Source: Schlegelella_A sp036272325 (lineage in GTDB: Bacteria; Pseudomonadota; Gammaproteobacteria; Burkholderiales; Burkholderiaceae_C). Taken from it: DNA of 48,599 nt. The notes beneath the pieces are model-generated. The model had not been told where the DNA came from. It saw only the letters and a program-made list of their open reading frames with translations, and did not search any database. The stretch covers positions 1 through 48,599 of the forward strand of contig DATAYY010000109.1 in the NCBI GenBank assembly GCA_036272325.1, written 5' to 3'. Every line of letters begins with the position of its first letter. The first letter of the stretch is position 1. Below, in pieces: positions 15,650-25,166 of the stretch. Position numbers and translations under genes: made by a program.

Positions 15650-17704
15650 TCAAACGGCAACGCCCTGGTCCGACACGGCGGCGATCGTGTCGTGTTGCAG
15701 GTCCGGAGCCCGCGGCAGGCCGGTGACCCGCAGGATCTCGTCCTGGTCGAGCGTCTCGTGCTCGAGCAGCGCGGCGACGAGCGCGTCGAGCCGGTGCCGA
15801 TGCTCGGCGAGCAGCGCCTTTGCCTCGTCGTGGCACTCGCCGATGATGCGCTGCACCTCGGCATCGATGAGTTCCGCGGTGTGCTCGCCGAACGGCTTCT
15901 CGCCGGTGAATCCGGCCGGCGCACCCTCGAGGAACGAGTTCTCCGGCGGCGCCAGCTGCACCATGCCGAGCTTGTCGCTCATTCCCCAGCGCGTGACCAT
16001 GTTGCGAGCGAGCTGCGTCGCCTGCTGGATGTCGTTCTCGGCGCCGGTCGTGCGGGTGCCGTAGACGATCTCCTCCGCCGCCCGGCCACCGAGCATGCCG
16101 ACGATGCGGGCGCGCAGGTACGCCTCGGGATAGTTGTAGCGGTCGGTCTGCGGCCGCTGGTAGGTGACACCGAGCGCCCGGCCGCGCGGCACGATCGTCA
16201 CCCGCTGCACCGGGTCCGCGCCCGCGACGACGAGGCCGAGGATCGCGTGGCCGCTCTCGTGGGTCGCGATCCGCTCGCGGTCCTCGTGGCTGAGCAGGAG
16301 CGGCCGCTCCGGGCCGAGGACGATCTTCTCGAGTGAATCGATGAAGTCCTTCTGGCCGACGTCGCTCTTGTCGCGGCGGGCGGCGAGGAGGGCCGCCTCG
16401 TTGACGAGATTCTTCAGGTCGGCGCCCGAAAGCCCCGGCGTGATGGCGGCGATCTCGTCGAGGTTCGTCTCGGCCGCCAACGGGACGTTGCGCGTGTGGA
16501 CCTCGAGGATGGCCTTGCGGCCAGCCTTGTCCGGCAGGTTGACGAAGACGCGCCGATCGAACCGCCCCGGGCGCAGCAAGGCACGGTCGAGGACGTCGGG
16601 CTGGTTGGTCGCCGCCAGCACGATCACGCCTTCGCGGCCGGAGAAGCCGTCCATCTCGGTGAGGATCTGGTTCAGCGTCTGCTCCTGCTCGCTCGAGCCG
16701 CCGAGCGCCACCGGCCCGCGGGCGCGACCGATCGAATCGATCTCGTCGATGAAGATGATCGCCGGCGCGCTCTCGCGCGCCTGCTTGAACAGGTCGCGCA
16801 CGCGCGCCGCGCCGACACCGACGATCATCTCGACGAACTCGGCCGCGCTCATCGAGAAGAACGGCACGCCGGCCTCGCCGGCGACGGCCTTCGCGAGCAG
16901 GGTCTTGCCGGTCCCGGGCGCGCCGATCAGCAGCACGCCCTTGGGTGCCGAGCCGCCGAGGCGCGTGTATTTCTCGGGTGCCTTCAGGAAATCGACGATC
17001 TCGACCAATTCGTTTTCGGCCTCGTCGATGCCGGCGACGTCCTTGAACGTCACCTTCGCGCCGCCTTCCTGGTCGTAGCGGCGCGCCCTGCTCTTGCCGA
17101 TGCCGAGCAGGCCGCCGCCGATGCCGCCCGCACCGCCGAGCTGCTGCGCACGGCGGTACATCCAGACGTAAAAGCCGATCAGAAGCAGCGCCGGGCCGAA
17201 GCCATAGAGCAGCGTCGTCAGGCCACTGCCCTGGATCGGAACGGCGCGGATCTCGACCTGGTGCTCGATCAGGAAGGTCTCGAGGCCGGGGCCGACGAAG
17301 GCCGGCAACGTCGTCGTGAACGAGGTCGATTTGCGCGGCGCGGACGCAGCGAAAAAACCGCGCGGCGCCGACGCGGCAGCGGAGGCGGCGCCGGCTGGTG
17401 GCCAGAGCACGGCGGTCCTGAAGCTTCCTTCGATGCTCGGCCCCTGGCTGTAGATCGCCTGCACGTTGCCCTTGGCGACCTCGTCCTTGAACGCGGTGTA
17501 CGGAATCGTCACCGCGGCGTCCTCGCCGGGAAAGAGCATCCGCATGACGAGGTAGTTGACGACCAGGAGCGCCACGAACGTCCACCAGGCCCGGCGCGGC
17601 GGGATGTTGACCTTCTTCGCGCCGTCCGGTTTGGTGGCGGGCGGCGACGCCTCGGCACCGGCACGCGGCGGCCAGGAAGGCGTGGCTTGCTTGGTGCGGA
17701 TCAT
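15650..17704 (-). CDS. ftsH: FtsH-type membrane AAA+ zinc protease (divergent copy)
   Basis: Membrane-anchored ATP-dependent protease, 684 residues. There are two transmembrane helices (about 38-57 and 175-197) around a periplasmic domain with an Ala/Ser-rich insert. The AAA module has Walker A GAPGTGKT, Walker B IIFIDEID and the second region of homology ATNQPDVLDRALLRPGRFDRR. The peptidase has HESGH plus the third ligand region GAENDI. Odd points: the pore loop reads FVEMIVGVGA, whereas FtsH normally has FVEMFVGVGA, and the zinc motif is HESGH rather than HEAGH. These suggest an extra FtsH, not the housekeeping one. The start at 17704 gives a normal cytoplasmic tail. The 176-base gap upstream holds the palindrome TTTGCAGCAAA (17752-17762) but no clear promoter. 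Confidence 0.88.
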   Translation of the reverse strand: MIRTKQATPSWPPRAGAEASPPATKPDGAKKVNIPPRRAWWTFVALLVVNYLVMRMLFPGEDAAVTIPYTAFKDEVAKGNVQAIYSQGPSIEGSFRTAVLWPPAGAASAAASAPRGFFAASAPRKSTSFTTTLPAFVGPGLETFLIEHQVEIRAVPIQGSGLTTLLYGFGPALLLIGFYVWMYRRAQQLGGAGGIGGGLLGIGKSRARRYDQEGGAKVTFKDVAGIDEAENELVEIVDFLKAPEKYTRLGGSAPKGVLLIGAPGTGKTLLAKAVAGEAGVPFFSMSAAEFVEMIVGVGAARVRDLFKQARESAPAIIFIDEIDSIGRARGPVALGGSSEQEQTLNQILTEMDGFSGREGVIVLAATNQPDVLDRALLRPGRFDRRVFVNLPDKAGRKAILEVHTRNVPLAAETNLDEIAAITPGLSGADLKNLVNEAALLAARRDKSDVGQKDFIDSLEKIVLGPERPLLLSHEDRERIATHESGHAILGLVVAGADPVQRVTIVPRGRALGVTYQRPQTDRYNYPEAYLRARIVGMLGGRAAEEIVYGTRTTGAENDIQQATQLARNMVTRWGMSDKLGMVQLAPPENSFLEGAPAGFTGEKPFGEHTAELIDAEVQRIIGECHDEAKALLAEHRHRLDALVAALLEHETLDQDEILRVTGLPRAPDLQHDTIAAVSDQGVAV

Positions 17705-17880
17705 GGTCTGGAGCGCGGTCGTCGCCGCTGGGCGATCCCTTCGACGGGCAATTTGCAGCAAACGGCGCACCCGCTGCAATCGCCGTCGAGGCGCGCAGCG
17801 CGAACCTCGTCCCGCGCAGATGATTGATCAGCGGGTCGGGATCGGACCCGACGCATCGCCGCTGCCGGGCCCGCGTCGTT

Positions 17881-18848
17881 TCAAAGCCAGCGGGCGCGGC
17901 GGAAGCGCCACCAGACGAAGACACAGGCCGCGGCGATGACGCCGAGCGCCGCCGGATAGCCCCACGGCAGCTTCAGCTCGGGCATGTTCTGGAAGTTCAT
18001 TCCCCAGATTCCGGCGAACGCGGTCGCGATCGCGAAGATGCCGGCCCATGCGGCGAGCCGCTTCGTGATCTCGCCCTCTTCGATCCTCACCATCGAGAGG
18101 TTGACCTGGATCGCGGTGCCGATCGTGTCGCGCAAGGCGTCGAGCGATGCGTTCATCCGCGAAAGATGGTCGAAGACGTCGCGGAAGTACTCGCGGTTGT
18201 TGCTGCACACCTGCGGCACGCGACCGCTGATCAGCTTGGCGACCGCTTACTGGAGCGGCGCGACCGCGTGCTTGACGATGCCGATCTTGCGCTTCAGCGC
18301 ATAGGGGCGCTCGATGTTCGTTCGGCCGAGGCGCGGCTCGAAGATCTGGTTCTCGATCGCTTCGAGGTCGGTCTCGAGCGCGTCGATGATCGGGAAATAG
18401 CGGTCGACGATCGCGTCCAGCAACGCGTAGAGACGAACGCCGGTCCATGCCGGAGGAGGTGCGGCTCGCGCTCGGCGCGCCGGCGGACGCCGAGAAAGCC
18501 CGTCTGCGTCCGGTTGCGCACCGAGAGGACGAAGTTCGGGCCGACGAAGACGTCGACCTCGCCGACCGAGAGCGCTCCGTCCTCCATCGTCTCGACGGTG
18601 TGCAGAACGGCGAACAGCGTGTCGGCGTACTCCTCGATCTTCGGTCGCTGGTGGCCGTGGCGGGCATCCTCGATCGCGAGATCGTGGAGCAGGAACTCCT
18701 TCTGCATTTCCGTGAGCTCGTCGTCGCTCGCATCCTTGAGGGCGACCCAGACGAAATATCCGGGACGCGCGACGTAGTCGCTGATTTCGTCGACCGTGAT
18801 GTCGGCGAGCTTGCTGCCGTCCTGGTAGGCCACGCAGTTGACCAGCAT
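17881..18848 (-). pseudogene. corA: corA magnesium/cobalt transporter, frameshifted and with internal stop
   Basis: CorA is a pentameric Mg2+ channel; here the gene is broken twice. The frame starting at 18848 (MLVNCVAYQDG) gives the cytoplasmic alpha/beta domain up to PHLLRHGPAFV. The homology then moves to another frame at 18427-18434, where one base appears missing before YALLDAIVDRYFPIIDALE. That frame runs to PLQ and hits TAA at 18247-18249, where relatives usually have Glu or Asp. Beyond the stop the same frame continues with the coiled helix and both membrane helices, including the GMN signature (GMNFQNMPELKLPWGY). All CorA parts are present and recognisable, so the damage is recent or is sequence error. 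Confidence 0.85.
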
Positions 18849-18901
18849 GCCGGGCCCTCGGAGCGTTGCGACGCGGCGATTCTAGGAGCGCATCACAGCC
18901 C

Positions 18902-20149
18902 TCAAACGCTGGCGACGGGGTCGCGGACCAGGAGCGGGCGCAACGCCCAGAGGCCGAGCAACGGCCCCGGTGCGAGCAGCCAGACCGCTGACGTTCCCCA
19001 CGCCGACACGGCATGGCCGAGGACGACGATGCTCACGACCGTGATCGCGAAGCCGATCCCGTTCTGCGCCACCAGCGCGCTGCCGAGCCACTGGGGCGGC
19101 GCGTGCTCGGCCGACATCGCCGAGAACTGCGGCGAGTCGGCGACGACGCACAGCCCCCAGAAGAGGAGCGCTGCAAGACGAAGCGCGAGCGCCTGCTCGG
19201 AAAGGAGCGGATAGACGAGGCACATCAGCCCTGAGCCGGCGAGCGCGAGCGCGGCGACGCGAGCGCTGCCGATACGCCGGCTCCATTGGCCGCCGGCGAT
19301 GCAGCCGACCGCGCCGACGGCGATCACGCCGAAGCTGAGCAGCGCGACCGACGGTGCGCTCTCGGCGCCCATGCGGCGCGCCAGCTCGGCAGCAATCGGC
19401 CGGCAAAGCCAGGGGACGACGCTCCAGAACGCATAGAGCTCCCACATGTGGCCGAAGTAGCCGAGCGCCGAGGCACGAAAGCCCTGCACCGCGAACGCTT
19501 CGCGAACGCCGCGAACGCCGGCGGCGACCACGGCGCCACCGCGCGACGGCGGCGAGCCATGCGGGCCGTCGCCGAGCGCATGGACGACGAGCGCGCCGAC
19601 GATCGCGAGCGCAGACGATGCCAGCACCACCGCCTGCCATGGCCACGTGGCGTCGCTGGCGCGGATGCCGTGCGGCATCGCCGTGCCGAGCGTCAACATG
19701 CCGACCAGCCAGCCGAGCGCAACCGCCGGCCGCGCGCCGACCCACTGGACGATCATCTTCATGCCGAGCGGGTAGATGCCGGCCAGGCACAGGCCGACGA
19801 CGAAGCGCAGCAGCCATGCCGCACCGTAGTCGACGCCGGCGAGGACGAGGGCGGCGTTGGCAGTCGCGCCGACGATGCAGCTCAGGGTGAAGATGCGGCT
19901 CGCTGCGAAGCGGTCGGCGGTGCCAGTGAAGGCGAAACCGAAAGTGCCGGCGATGAAGCCGAGCTGGGTCGCCGCGATCAGCCAGGCAAAGCCCGCAGCG
20001 TCGATGCCGAGCCGCGCGATCAGGCCCTCGGCGGCGCCGCTCGGGCTGAACCAGAGCGAGGTGCCGAGCCACTGCGCAACGACGACGAGCGCGAGCGCCG
20101 TTCGCACCCGGCCGGGCGTGATCGGCCGCCGGTCGGTCGTCGCCGCCAT
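18902..20149 (-). CDS. MFS transporter, 12 TM
   Basis: Inner-membrane carrier of 415 residues with about 12 hydrophobic helices in two halves. The charged central loop is near residues 205-225 (HALGDGPHGSPPSRGG). Helix 1 reads ALVVVAQWLGTSLWFSPSGA, helix 4-5 LRFVVGLCLAGIYPLGMKM. The start at 20149 lies 14 bases downstream of the cystathionine-synthase-like gene on the same strand, so the two are probably co-transcribed. A GAGGG element about ten bases upstream may serve as ribosome-binding site. The substrate cannot be read. Given the neighbour, a sulfur compound or amino acid is possible, but that is only inference from position. Confidence 0.82.
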   Translation of the reverse strand: MAATTDRRPITPGRVRTALALVVVAQWLGTSLWFSPSGAAEGLIARLGIDAAGFAWLIAATQLGFIAGTFGFAFTGTADRFAASRIFTLSCIVGATANAALVLAGVDYGAAWLLRFVVGLCLAGIYPLGMKMIVQWVGARPAVALGWLVGMLTLGTAMPHGIRASDATWPWQAVVLASSALAIVGALVVHALGDGPHGSPPSRGGAVVAAGVRGVREAFAVQGFRASALGYFGHMWELYAFWSVVPWLCRPIAAELARRMGAESAPSVALLSFGVIAVGAVGCIAGGQWSRRIGSARVAALALAGSGLMCLVYPLLSEQALALRLAALLFWGLCVVADSPQFSAMSAEHAPPQWLGSALVAQNGIGFAITVVSIVVLGHAVSAWGTSAVWLLAPGPLLGLWALRPLLVRDPVASV

Positions 20150-20163
20150 CGCCGCGGCCGCCC

Positions 20164-21312
20164 TCAGGCCACTGCGCGCTCGAGCGCCTGCGCGAGGTCG
20201 TCGATCAGGTCGTCGGGATGCTCGAGGCCGACCGAGACACGCAACAGACCCGGTGGTGTGCGGCTCTCCGGCCCTTCGATCGACGCCCGATGCTCGATCA
20301 GGCTCTCGACGCCACCGAGGCTGGTCGCACGGGTGAAGATCTCGACCGCAGCAGCGACCGTCATCGCCGCTTCCTTGCCGCCGCGCACCTCGAACGACAG
20401 CATGCCGCCGAAGTCGCTCATCTGGCGCCGCGCGAGAGCGTGGAACGGGCTGCCGTCGAGGCCCGGATAGTGCACCGCAGAGACCTGCGGATGGTCGTGC
20501 AGGAAGCCGGCGATGCGGCGCGCGTTGGCGCAATGCGCCTGCATCCGCGCCGGCAGCGTCGGCAGGCTGCGCATGACGAGCCAGCAGTCGAACGGCGACG
20601 GCACCGCGCCGCCGTAGAGCTGCGCGGTGCGGATGGCGGCGAAGGCGGCATCGTCGGCGCGGCTGACGACCGCGCCGCCGAGGACGTCGCTGCGGCCGCC
20701 GAGGTACTTGGTCGTCGCGTGCATGACGAGGTCGCAGCCGAGATCGAGCGGGCGCTGCAGCGCCGGCGATGCGAAGGTGTTGTCGGCGACCGCGCGCGCG
20801 CCGGCGCGATGCGCGATATCGGCGGCGGCCTCGATGTCGACGCACTGCAGGAGCGGGTTCGACGGCGTCTCGATCCAGACGATGCGCGTCGTCGGCTGGA
20901 GCGCCGCGGCAATCGCGTCGAGGTTCGTCATGTCGACGAAGCTCGCCTGCACCTGCCACTTGGCGAACAGATGCTTCAGCACGTTGGCAGTGCCGTGATA
21001 GATGTCTTGCGGCGCGACGACGTGGTCGCCAGGGGCGAGGCCCTGGAAGATCGCCGTGACGCTGGCCAGGCCCGACGAGAACGCCGCGCTCGCGGCGCCG
21101 CCCTCGAGCGCCGTGAGCGCTGCCTCGAGACCGTTGCGGTTCGGGTTGTGGTTGCGCGAATAGATGAAGCCGTGCGGATACGCACCGTCGGCGTCGCGCT
21201 CGAATGTCGTCGAGAGGTGGATCGGCGGCGTCACCGCGCCGGTCGCCGGATCGACGCCGTGGCCGGCATGCACGGCGAGCGTCTCGAAGCGACGCTTGCT
21301 GAGGTTCTTCAT
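20164..21312 (-). CDS. Cystathionine gamma-synthase / gamma-lyase family PLP enzyme
   Basis: Trans-sulfuration enzyme of the Cys/Met metabolism PLP family, 382 residues. Family marks: VTPPIHLSTTF, YSRNHNPNRNGLE, the phosphate-binding AFSSGLASVTAIF, DNTFASPALQRPL, the PLP lysine in MHATTKYLGGRSD, and the C-terminal SLGGVESLIEHRAS. The start at 21312 is supported by GGAGG five to seven bases upstream; the longer reading adds only unrelated residues. Gamma-synthase (MetB) and gamma-lyase (MetC/CGL-like) cannot be separated safely by eye. It is followed by an MFS transporter gene and faces a divergent LigD-type polymerase gene across 77 bases. Confidence 0.88.
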   Translation of the reverse strand: MKNLSKRRFETLAVHAGHGVDPATGAVTPPIHLSTTFERDADGAYPHGFIYSRNHNPNRNGLEAALTALEGGAASAAFSSGLASVTAIFQGLAPGDHVVAPQDIYHGTANVLKHLFAKWQVQASFVDMTNLDAIAAALQPTTRIVWIETPSNPLLQCVDIEAAADIAHRAGARAVADNTFASPALQRPLDLGCDLVMHATTKYLGGRSDVLGGAVVSRADDAAFAAIRTAQLYGGAVPSPFDCWLVMRSLPTLPARMQAHCANARRIAGFLHDHPQVSAVHYPGLDGSPFHALARRQMSDFGGMLSFEVRGGKEAAMTVAAAVEIFTRATSLGGVESLIEHRASIEGPESRTPPGLLRVSVGLEHPDDLIDDLAQALERAVA

Positions 21313-21389
21313 CGCTTCCTCCGATGCGTGAGGGAAGTCTATGCGTTGGCGCGCGTATCCTTGCCCGAGCACTCGGACCGGGCTCTCGC

Positions 21390-22361
21390 ATGCGTTCCAG
21401 GAAGCCGCCCGCGGCAACCGCCGCACCGCTCGCCGTACAAATTCCGGCCGGCAAGGACGCCTTGCTCGCGTTCGGCGACCGCGAGGTCCGCCTGACCAAT
21501 CTCGACAAGCCCTTCTGGCCGGAGCTCGGGATCGCCAAGCGCGACCTTCTCCAGTACTACGCCGACGTCGCCCATGTCCTGCTGCCGCACCTCGCCGACC
21601 GGGCGATGGTGATGAAGCGCTACCCCGACGGCGCCGGCAGCGAGCCGTTCTTCATGAAACGCGCACCCTCGCCCCGGCCCGAGTGGATCGAGACCTGCGC
21701 GATCACGCACGGCTCGGGCAGCGTGATCGACTTCCCGATGATCCAGGACTTGGCGTCGCTGCTCTGGGTCATCAACCTCGGCTGCATCGACCTCAACCCG
21801 TGGTACGCGCGCTGCGACGACGTCGACCGCCCCGACGTCCTGCATTTCGACCTCGATCCGGTGCCCGGGGCGTCGTTCACGGGCATCGTCGAGACAGCGC
21901 AGCTCGTCCGCACCGGCTTGCAGGGCCTCGGCATGACGCCGATCGTCAAGACGACGGGATCGAAGGGCCTGCACGTCTATGTCGCGATCATGCGCGGGCC
22001 GACCCAGAAGGACGTCTGGCGGTTCGCCAAGCGCTTCGCGTTCGAGATCGCGGCGCTTCGGCCCGACGTCGTCACCGCCGAGTACCGCATCGCCAAGCGG
22101 CCGGCGGGAAGAGTCCTCGTCGACTACAACCAGAACGCCTGGGGCAGGACGCTCGCGTCGGCCTACTCGCCGCGGCCGCGGCCGCTTGCGACGGTCTCGG
22201 CGCCGCTCACCTGGGCCGAGCTCGAGGGCGGCGCGCGGATCGAGGACTTCGACCTGCGCAACATGCCGGCGCGCGTCGCCGCGGTCGGCGACCTGTGGGC
22301 GCCGATGCTCGCCGAGCGCGGCCGCTTCGACCTCGCGCCGCTGCTGCCGTCGATCCGCTGA
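21390..22361 (+). CDS. Stand-alone LigD-type primase-polymerase (PolDom)
   Basis: AEP-superfamily polymerase domain as found in LigD, here alone, 323 residues. It shows REVRLTNLDKPFWPELGI, the LLQYYADVA helix, the HFDLDPVPGASF metal-binding DxD motif, KTTGSKGLHVYV and the C-terminal LVDYNQNAWGRT segment with SAYSPRP. No phosphoesterase or ligase domain is attached. The start at 21390 (MRSRKPP) was chosen over the GTG/ATG candidates further upstream, which lie in the intergenic space shared with the divergent PLP-enzyme gene. A complete LigD lies 9 kb away at 31373-33937. It may act in end-joining repair with Ku or in gap filling; this is inference. Confidence 0.88.
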   Translation: MRSRKPPAATAAPLAVQIPAGKDALLAFGDREVRLTNLDKPFWPELGIAKRDLLQYYADVAHVLLPHLADRAMVMKRYPDGAGSEPFFMKRAPSPRPEWIETCAITHGSGSVIDFPMIQDLASLLWVINLGCIDLNPWYARCDDVDRPDVLHFDLDPVPGASFTGIVETAQLVRTGLQGLGMTPIVKTTGSKGLHVYVAIMRGPTQKDVWRFAKRFAFEIAALRPDVVTAEYRIAKRPAGRVLVDYNQNAWGRTLASAYSPRPRPLATVSAPLTWAELEGGARIEDFDLRNMPARVAAVGDLWAPMLAERGRFDLAPLLPSIR

Positions 22362-22370
22362 GCCGCGCGA

Positions 22371-25166
22371 TCAGCCGGCGACCGCGGCGCCGGCGCCGGC
22401 GAGGAGCCGGTGCAGCGTGGTCAGGAGCGCGTCGAGCTCGACCGGCTTGACGAGATGCTCGTCGAAGCCGGCCTCGAACGCGCGCTTGCGGTCGGGCGCG
22501 CGGCCATAGCCGGTCAGCGCGACCAGCGCGATCGACCGCGTCCGCGAATCCGCGCGCAGTGCCCGGGCGAGCTCGTAGCCGTCCATCTTCGGCAAGCCGA
22601 TATCGAGCACCGCCGCCTCGGGAACGAACTCGTCGAGCAGCGCGAGCGCCGCCTCGGCGTCGCCCGCGGTGGAGACTTCGTTGCCCTCGAGGCGCAGGAT
22701 CAGCGCCAGCGACTGCGCGGCATCCTCGTTGTCGTCGACGACCAGGATGCGGGAACGGCGGCCGTGCACTTCGGCGGCCCCAGCCGCGGCCGGGAGGGGC
22801 ACCGCAGCGGCATCGTCGAGCAGCGGCAGCCGCAGCACGAAGCGCGCGCCGCAACCGATACCGGCGCTCTCGGCGTCGATCGTGCCGCCGTGCAGCAGGA
22901 CCAGGTTCTTGGCGATGGCGAGGCCGAGGCCGAGGCCGCCGCTCGCCCGCTGCAGCGCCTGCTCGCCCTGGACGAAGCGATCGAAGACGTGCGGCAGCAA
23001 GCCGGCCGGGATGCCGGCGCCGTCGTCGGCGACAGCGAGCTCGGCCTCGCCATCGAGCCGCCGCAACTCGACCACGATGCGGCCATCGGACGGCGAGAAC
23101 TTGGCGGCGTTGGTGAGCAGGTTGCAGACAACCTGGGTCAGCCGCAACGGATCGCCGCTGACCCAGACCGGCGCTTCGGCGGCATCGACCTCGGGGTCAC
23201 GGCTGCGCCCCTGCAGTGCCGGCTGCGTGAGCTCGAGCGCCCGCGCGACGATGTCGCGCAGGTCGATGCGTTCGTGGCGCAGCTCGATCTTGCCCGAGGC
23301 GATGCGGGAGACGTCGAGCAGATCGTCGACCATCCGCGACAGGTGCGCGACCTGGCGCTCGATGATCCGCCGCTCGCGATCGCCAGATGCGCCGGGCCGC
23401 GCCATGACCTCGAGCGAGGTGACGATGGGCGCCAACGGATTTCGCAGCTCGTGGCCGAGCATGGCGAGGAACTCGTCCTTCGCGCGATTGGCGACCTCGG
23501 CCTCTTGCAGCGCGTCGCGCGACTCGCCGAACAGCCGCACGTTGTCGAGCGCGAGGGCCGCGCGCTGCGCCAGCTCGACGACGAGCGCTCCGTCGTCGTC
23601 GCTGAAGCCGCGCCCCGACTCGGCCTGCAGCGCGCACATCGCGCCGATCGTCCGGCCGCGTGCGACGAGCGGGACGACGCACGCGGCGCGCAACTGGAAA
23701 TCGCGCACGAAGGCGCGAAAACCGGGGTCGGCATAGGTCTCGGCGTGGTCGGGATCGAGGTTGGCGAGGAAGGTGCGGCCGGTCGCCACTGCCCAGGCGA
23801 ACGAGCCCGGCGAGTCGGTCGTCGAAACGTGGCTGCGAACGAACTCGACCATCGCCGCGCCGCGCTCGGCATCGACGTGGTGGGTAAGCTTTCGCTGCAG
23901 CATGCCGTCCTTGTCGAGCAGGTCGATGCGGCAGATGTCGGCGATGCCGGGAACGATCACCGAGCCGATCGCCGTCAGCGTCGTCTGCTCCTCGAGCGAG
24001 CGCGACAGCAGCGCGCCGGCGCTGACGAGCTGCTGCAGTCGCCCCTGCGCCTTCTCGGCGCCGGCGCGAGCGTCGCGCTCGGCGTCGAGCAGCAATTCGC
24101 GCTCGGCCTCGTTCTGCTTGCGCAACGCGGCGGCGTCGACGAGCGCGTCGGAGACCGCCTCGACCTCGATCACGTCGGCGCCGGCGCCGTGCACCGGCTC
24201 GCCGCGGCCGAGCGCGAGCGCAGCGTCGCGCAGGCGGGCGATCGGGCTCGCGATGCTGCGCGACACCCGCCACGCGGCGATGCCGCCGATGCCGAGCGAG
24301 AGCAGGATGCCGCCGCCATAGGCGAGCGCCGAATCGCGCAAGGCGCTCTCCTCGACCGCGGCGGGAACGCCGAGCGCAATCGCCCAGCCGCTCGAACTGA
24401 CCCGGGCGACCGCGGTATGGACGACCTTTCCTTCGATCGTCGACGTCGGGCCGACGGCCTCGCCGCGGATGCCGGAGTTCATCAGCGCGAGCAGCGTCGG
24501 CGACGGCGGCTGGCCGAGATAGCGCGCGTGCTCGCGCGAACGGGCGACGCGGACGTTCTTGTCGTCGAAGACGGAGACGATCCAGTCCTCCGGCACACGC
24601 TGCTCGCTGACGACGCGCAGGATCGCCTCTGGGCGGACGATCGCCGAGAGCACGTAGCGGACCTTGCCGCCCTGCAGCACTGGCACCCGCACCGGGATGC
24701 CGAGGTTGCCGAGCCTGCCAGCGGTCAGGGGACCGACGACCGGGGCCCCGGTGCGGACGAGTTCGGCGAAGCTGTCGAGCTCGCGCACCGGCGCCGACGG
24801 CGCACCGAACTCGAGTCCGGTATTGAAGAGCTGGGTGCCGTCGGGCGCGGCGAGCAGGATCGCCCGCCACTCGGGACGCGTCGCGAGGACGCGGCGGGCG
24901 AACTGGTGCGCGCTCGCGAGATCGCCGTCGTCGACGGAGCTCAGCGGGTCGGTCAGCGCCAGCGACTGCAGCGCCGAGACCGTCAGCCTGAGCTCGGTAT
25001 CGACCGCGGTCGCGAGCGCACGCGCGAGGTCGAGAGAGGACTGCTCGCTCTGCCGCCGCTGCTGCTCGAGCAGCGCCTGAAGCGCGACGCCCGACATCAG
25101 CGCCAGCGGCAGGATCGCCACCGCTGCGAGCAGCAACAGGCGGCGGCGAAGCGGGACCGGCCTCAC
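22371..25166 (-). CDS. Hybrid sensor histidine kinase (Cache-HAMP-GAF-HisKA-HATPase-REC)
   Basis: A 931-residue membrane sensor kinase. Order by eye: N-terminal helix (about 8-30), a periplasmic double-Cache-like domain (about 35-270), second helix (about 280-300) and HAMP (RSIASPIARLRDAALAL). A coiled linker follows, then a GAF domain (about 390-530). HisKA has FLAMLGHELRNPLAP with the phospho-histidine. The HATPase shows NLLTNAAKFSP, DDGAGIP and GGLGLGLAIAKNL. A C-terminal receiver has ILVVDDNEDA, the phospho-acceptor in AVLDIGLPKMDGYEL, and the conserved lysine in HLVKPVEL. It starts with GTG overlapping the aminotransferase stop (GTGA), so translation is coupled. No separate response regulator is adjacent. 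Confidence 0.93.
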   Translation of the reverse strand: MRPVPLRRRLLLLAAVAILPLALMSGVALQALLEQQRRQSEQSSLDLARALATAVDTELRLTVSALQSLALTDPLSSVDDGDLASAHQFARRVLATRPEWRAILLAAPDGTQLFNTGLEFGAPSAPVRELDSFAELVRTGAPVVGPLTAGRLGNLGIPVRVPVLQGGKVRYVLSAIVRPEAILRVVSEQRVPEDWIVSVFDDKNVRVARSREHARYLGQPPSPTLLALMNSGIRGEAVGPTSTIEGKVVHTAVARVSSSGWAIALGVPAAVEESALRDSALAYGGGILLSLGIGGIAAWRVSRSIASPIARLRDAALALGRGEPVHGAGADVIEVEAVSDALVDAAALRKQNEAERELLLDAERDARAGAEKAQGRLQQLVSAGALLSRSLEEQTTLTAIGSVIVPGIADICRIDLLDKDGMLQRKLTHHVDAERGAAMVEFVRSHVSTTDSPGSFAWAVATGRTFLANLDPDHAETYADPGFRAFVRDFQLRAACVVPLVARGRTIGAMCALQAESGRGFSDDDGALVVELAQRAALALDNVRLFGESRDALQEAEVANRAKDEFLAMLGHELRNPLAPIVTSLEVMARPGASGDRERRIIERQVAHLSRMVDDLLDVSRIASGKIELRHERIDLRDIVARALELTQPALQGRSRDPEVDAAEAPVWVSGDPLRLTQVVCNLLTNAAKFSPSDGRIVVELRRLDGEAELAVADDGAGIPAGLLPHVFDRFVQGEQALQRASGGLGLGLAIAKNLVLLHGGTIDAESAGIGCGARFVLRLPLLDDAAAVPLPAAAGAAEVHGRRSRILVVDDNEDAAQSLALILRLEGNEVSTAGDAEAALALLDEFVPEAAVLDIGLPKMDGYELARALRADSRTRSIALVALTGYGRAPDRKRAFEAGFDEHLVKPVELDALLTTLHRLLAGAGAAVAG

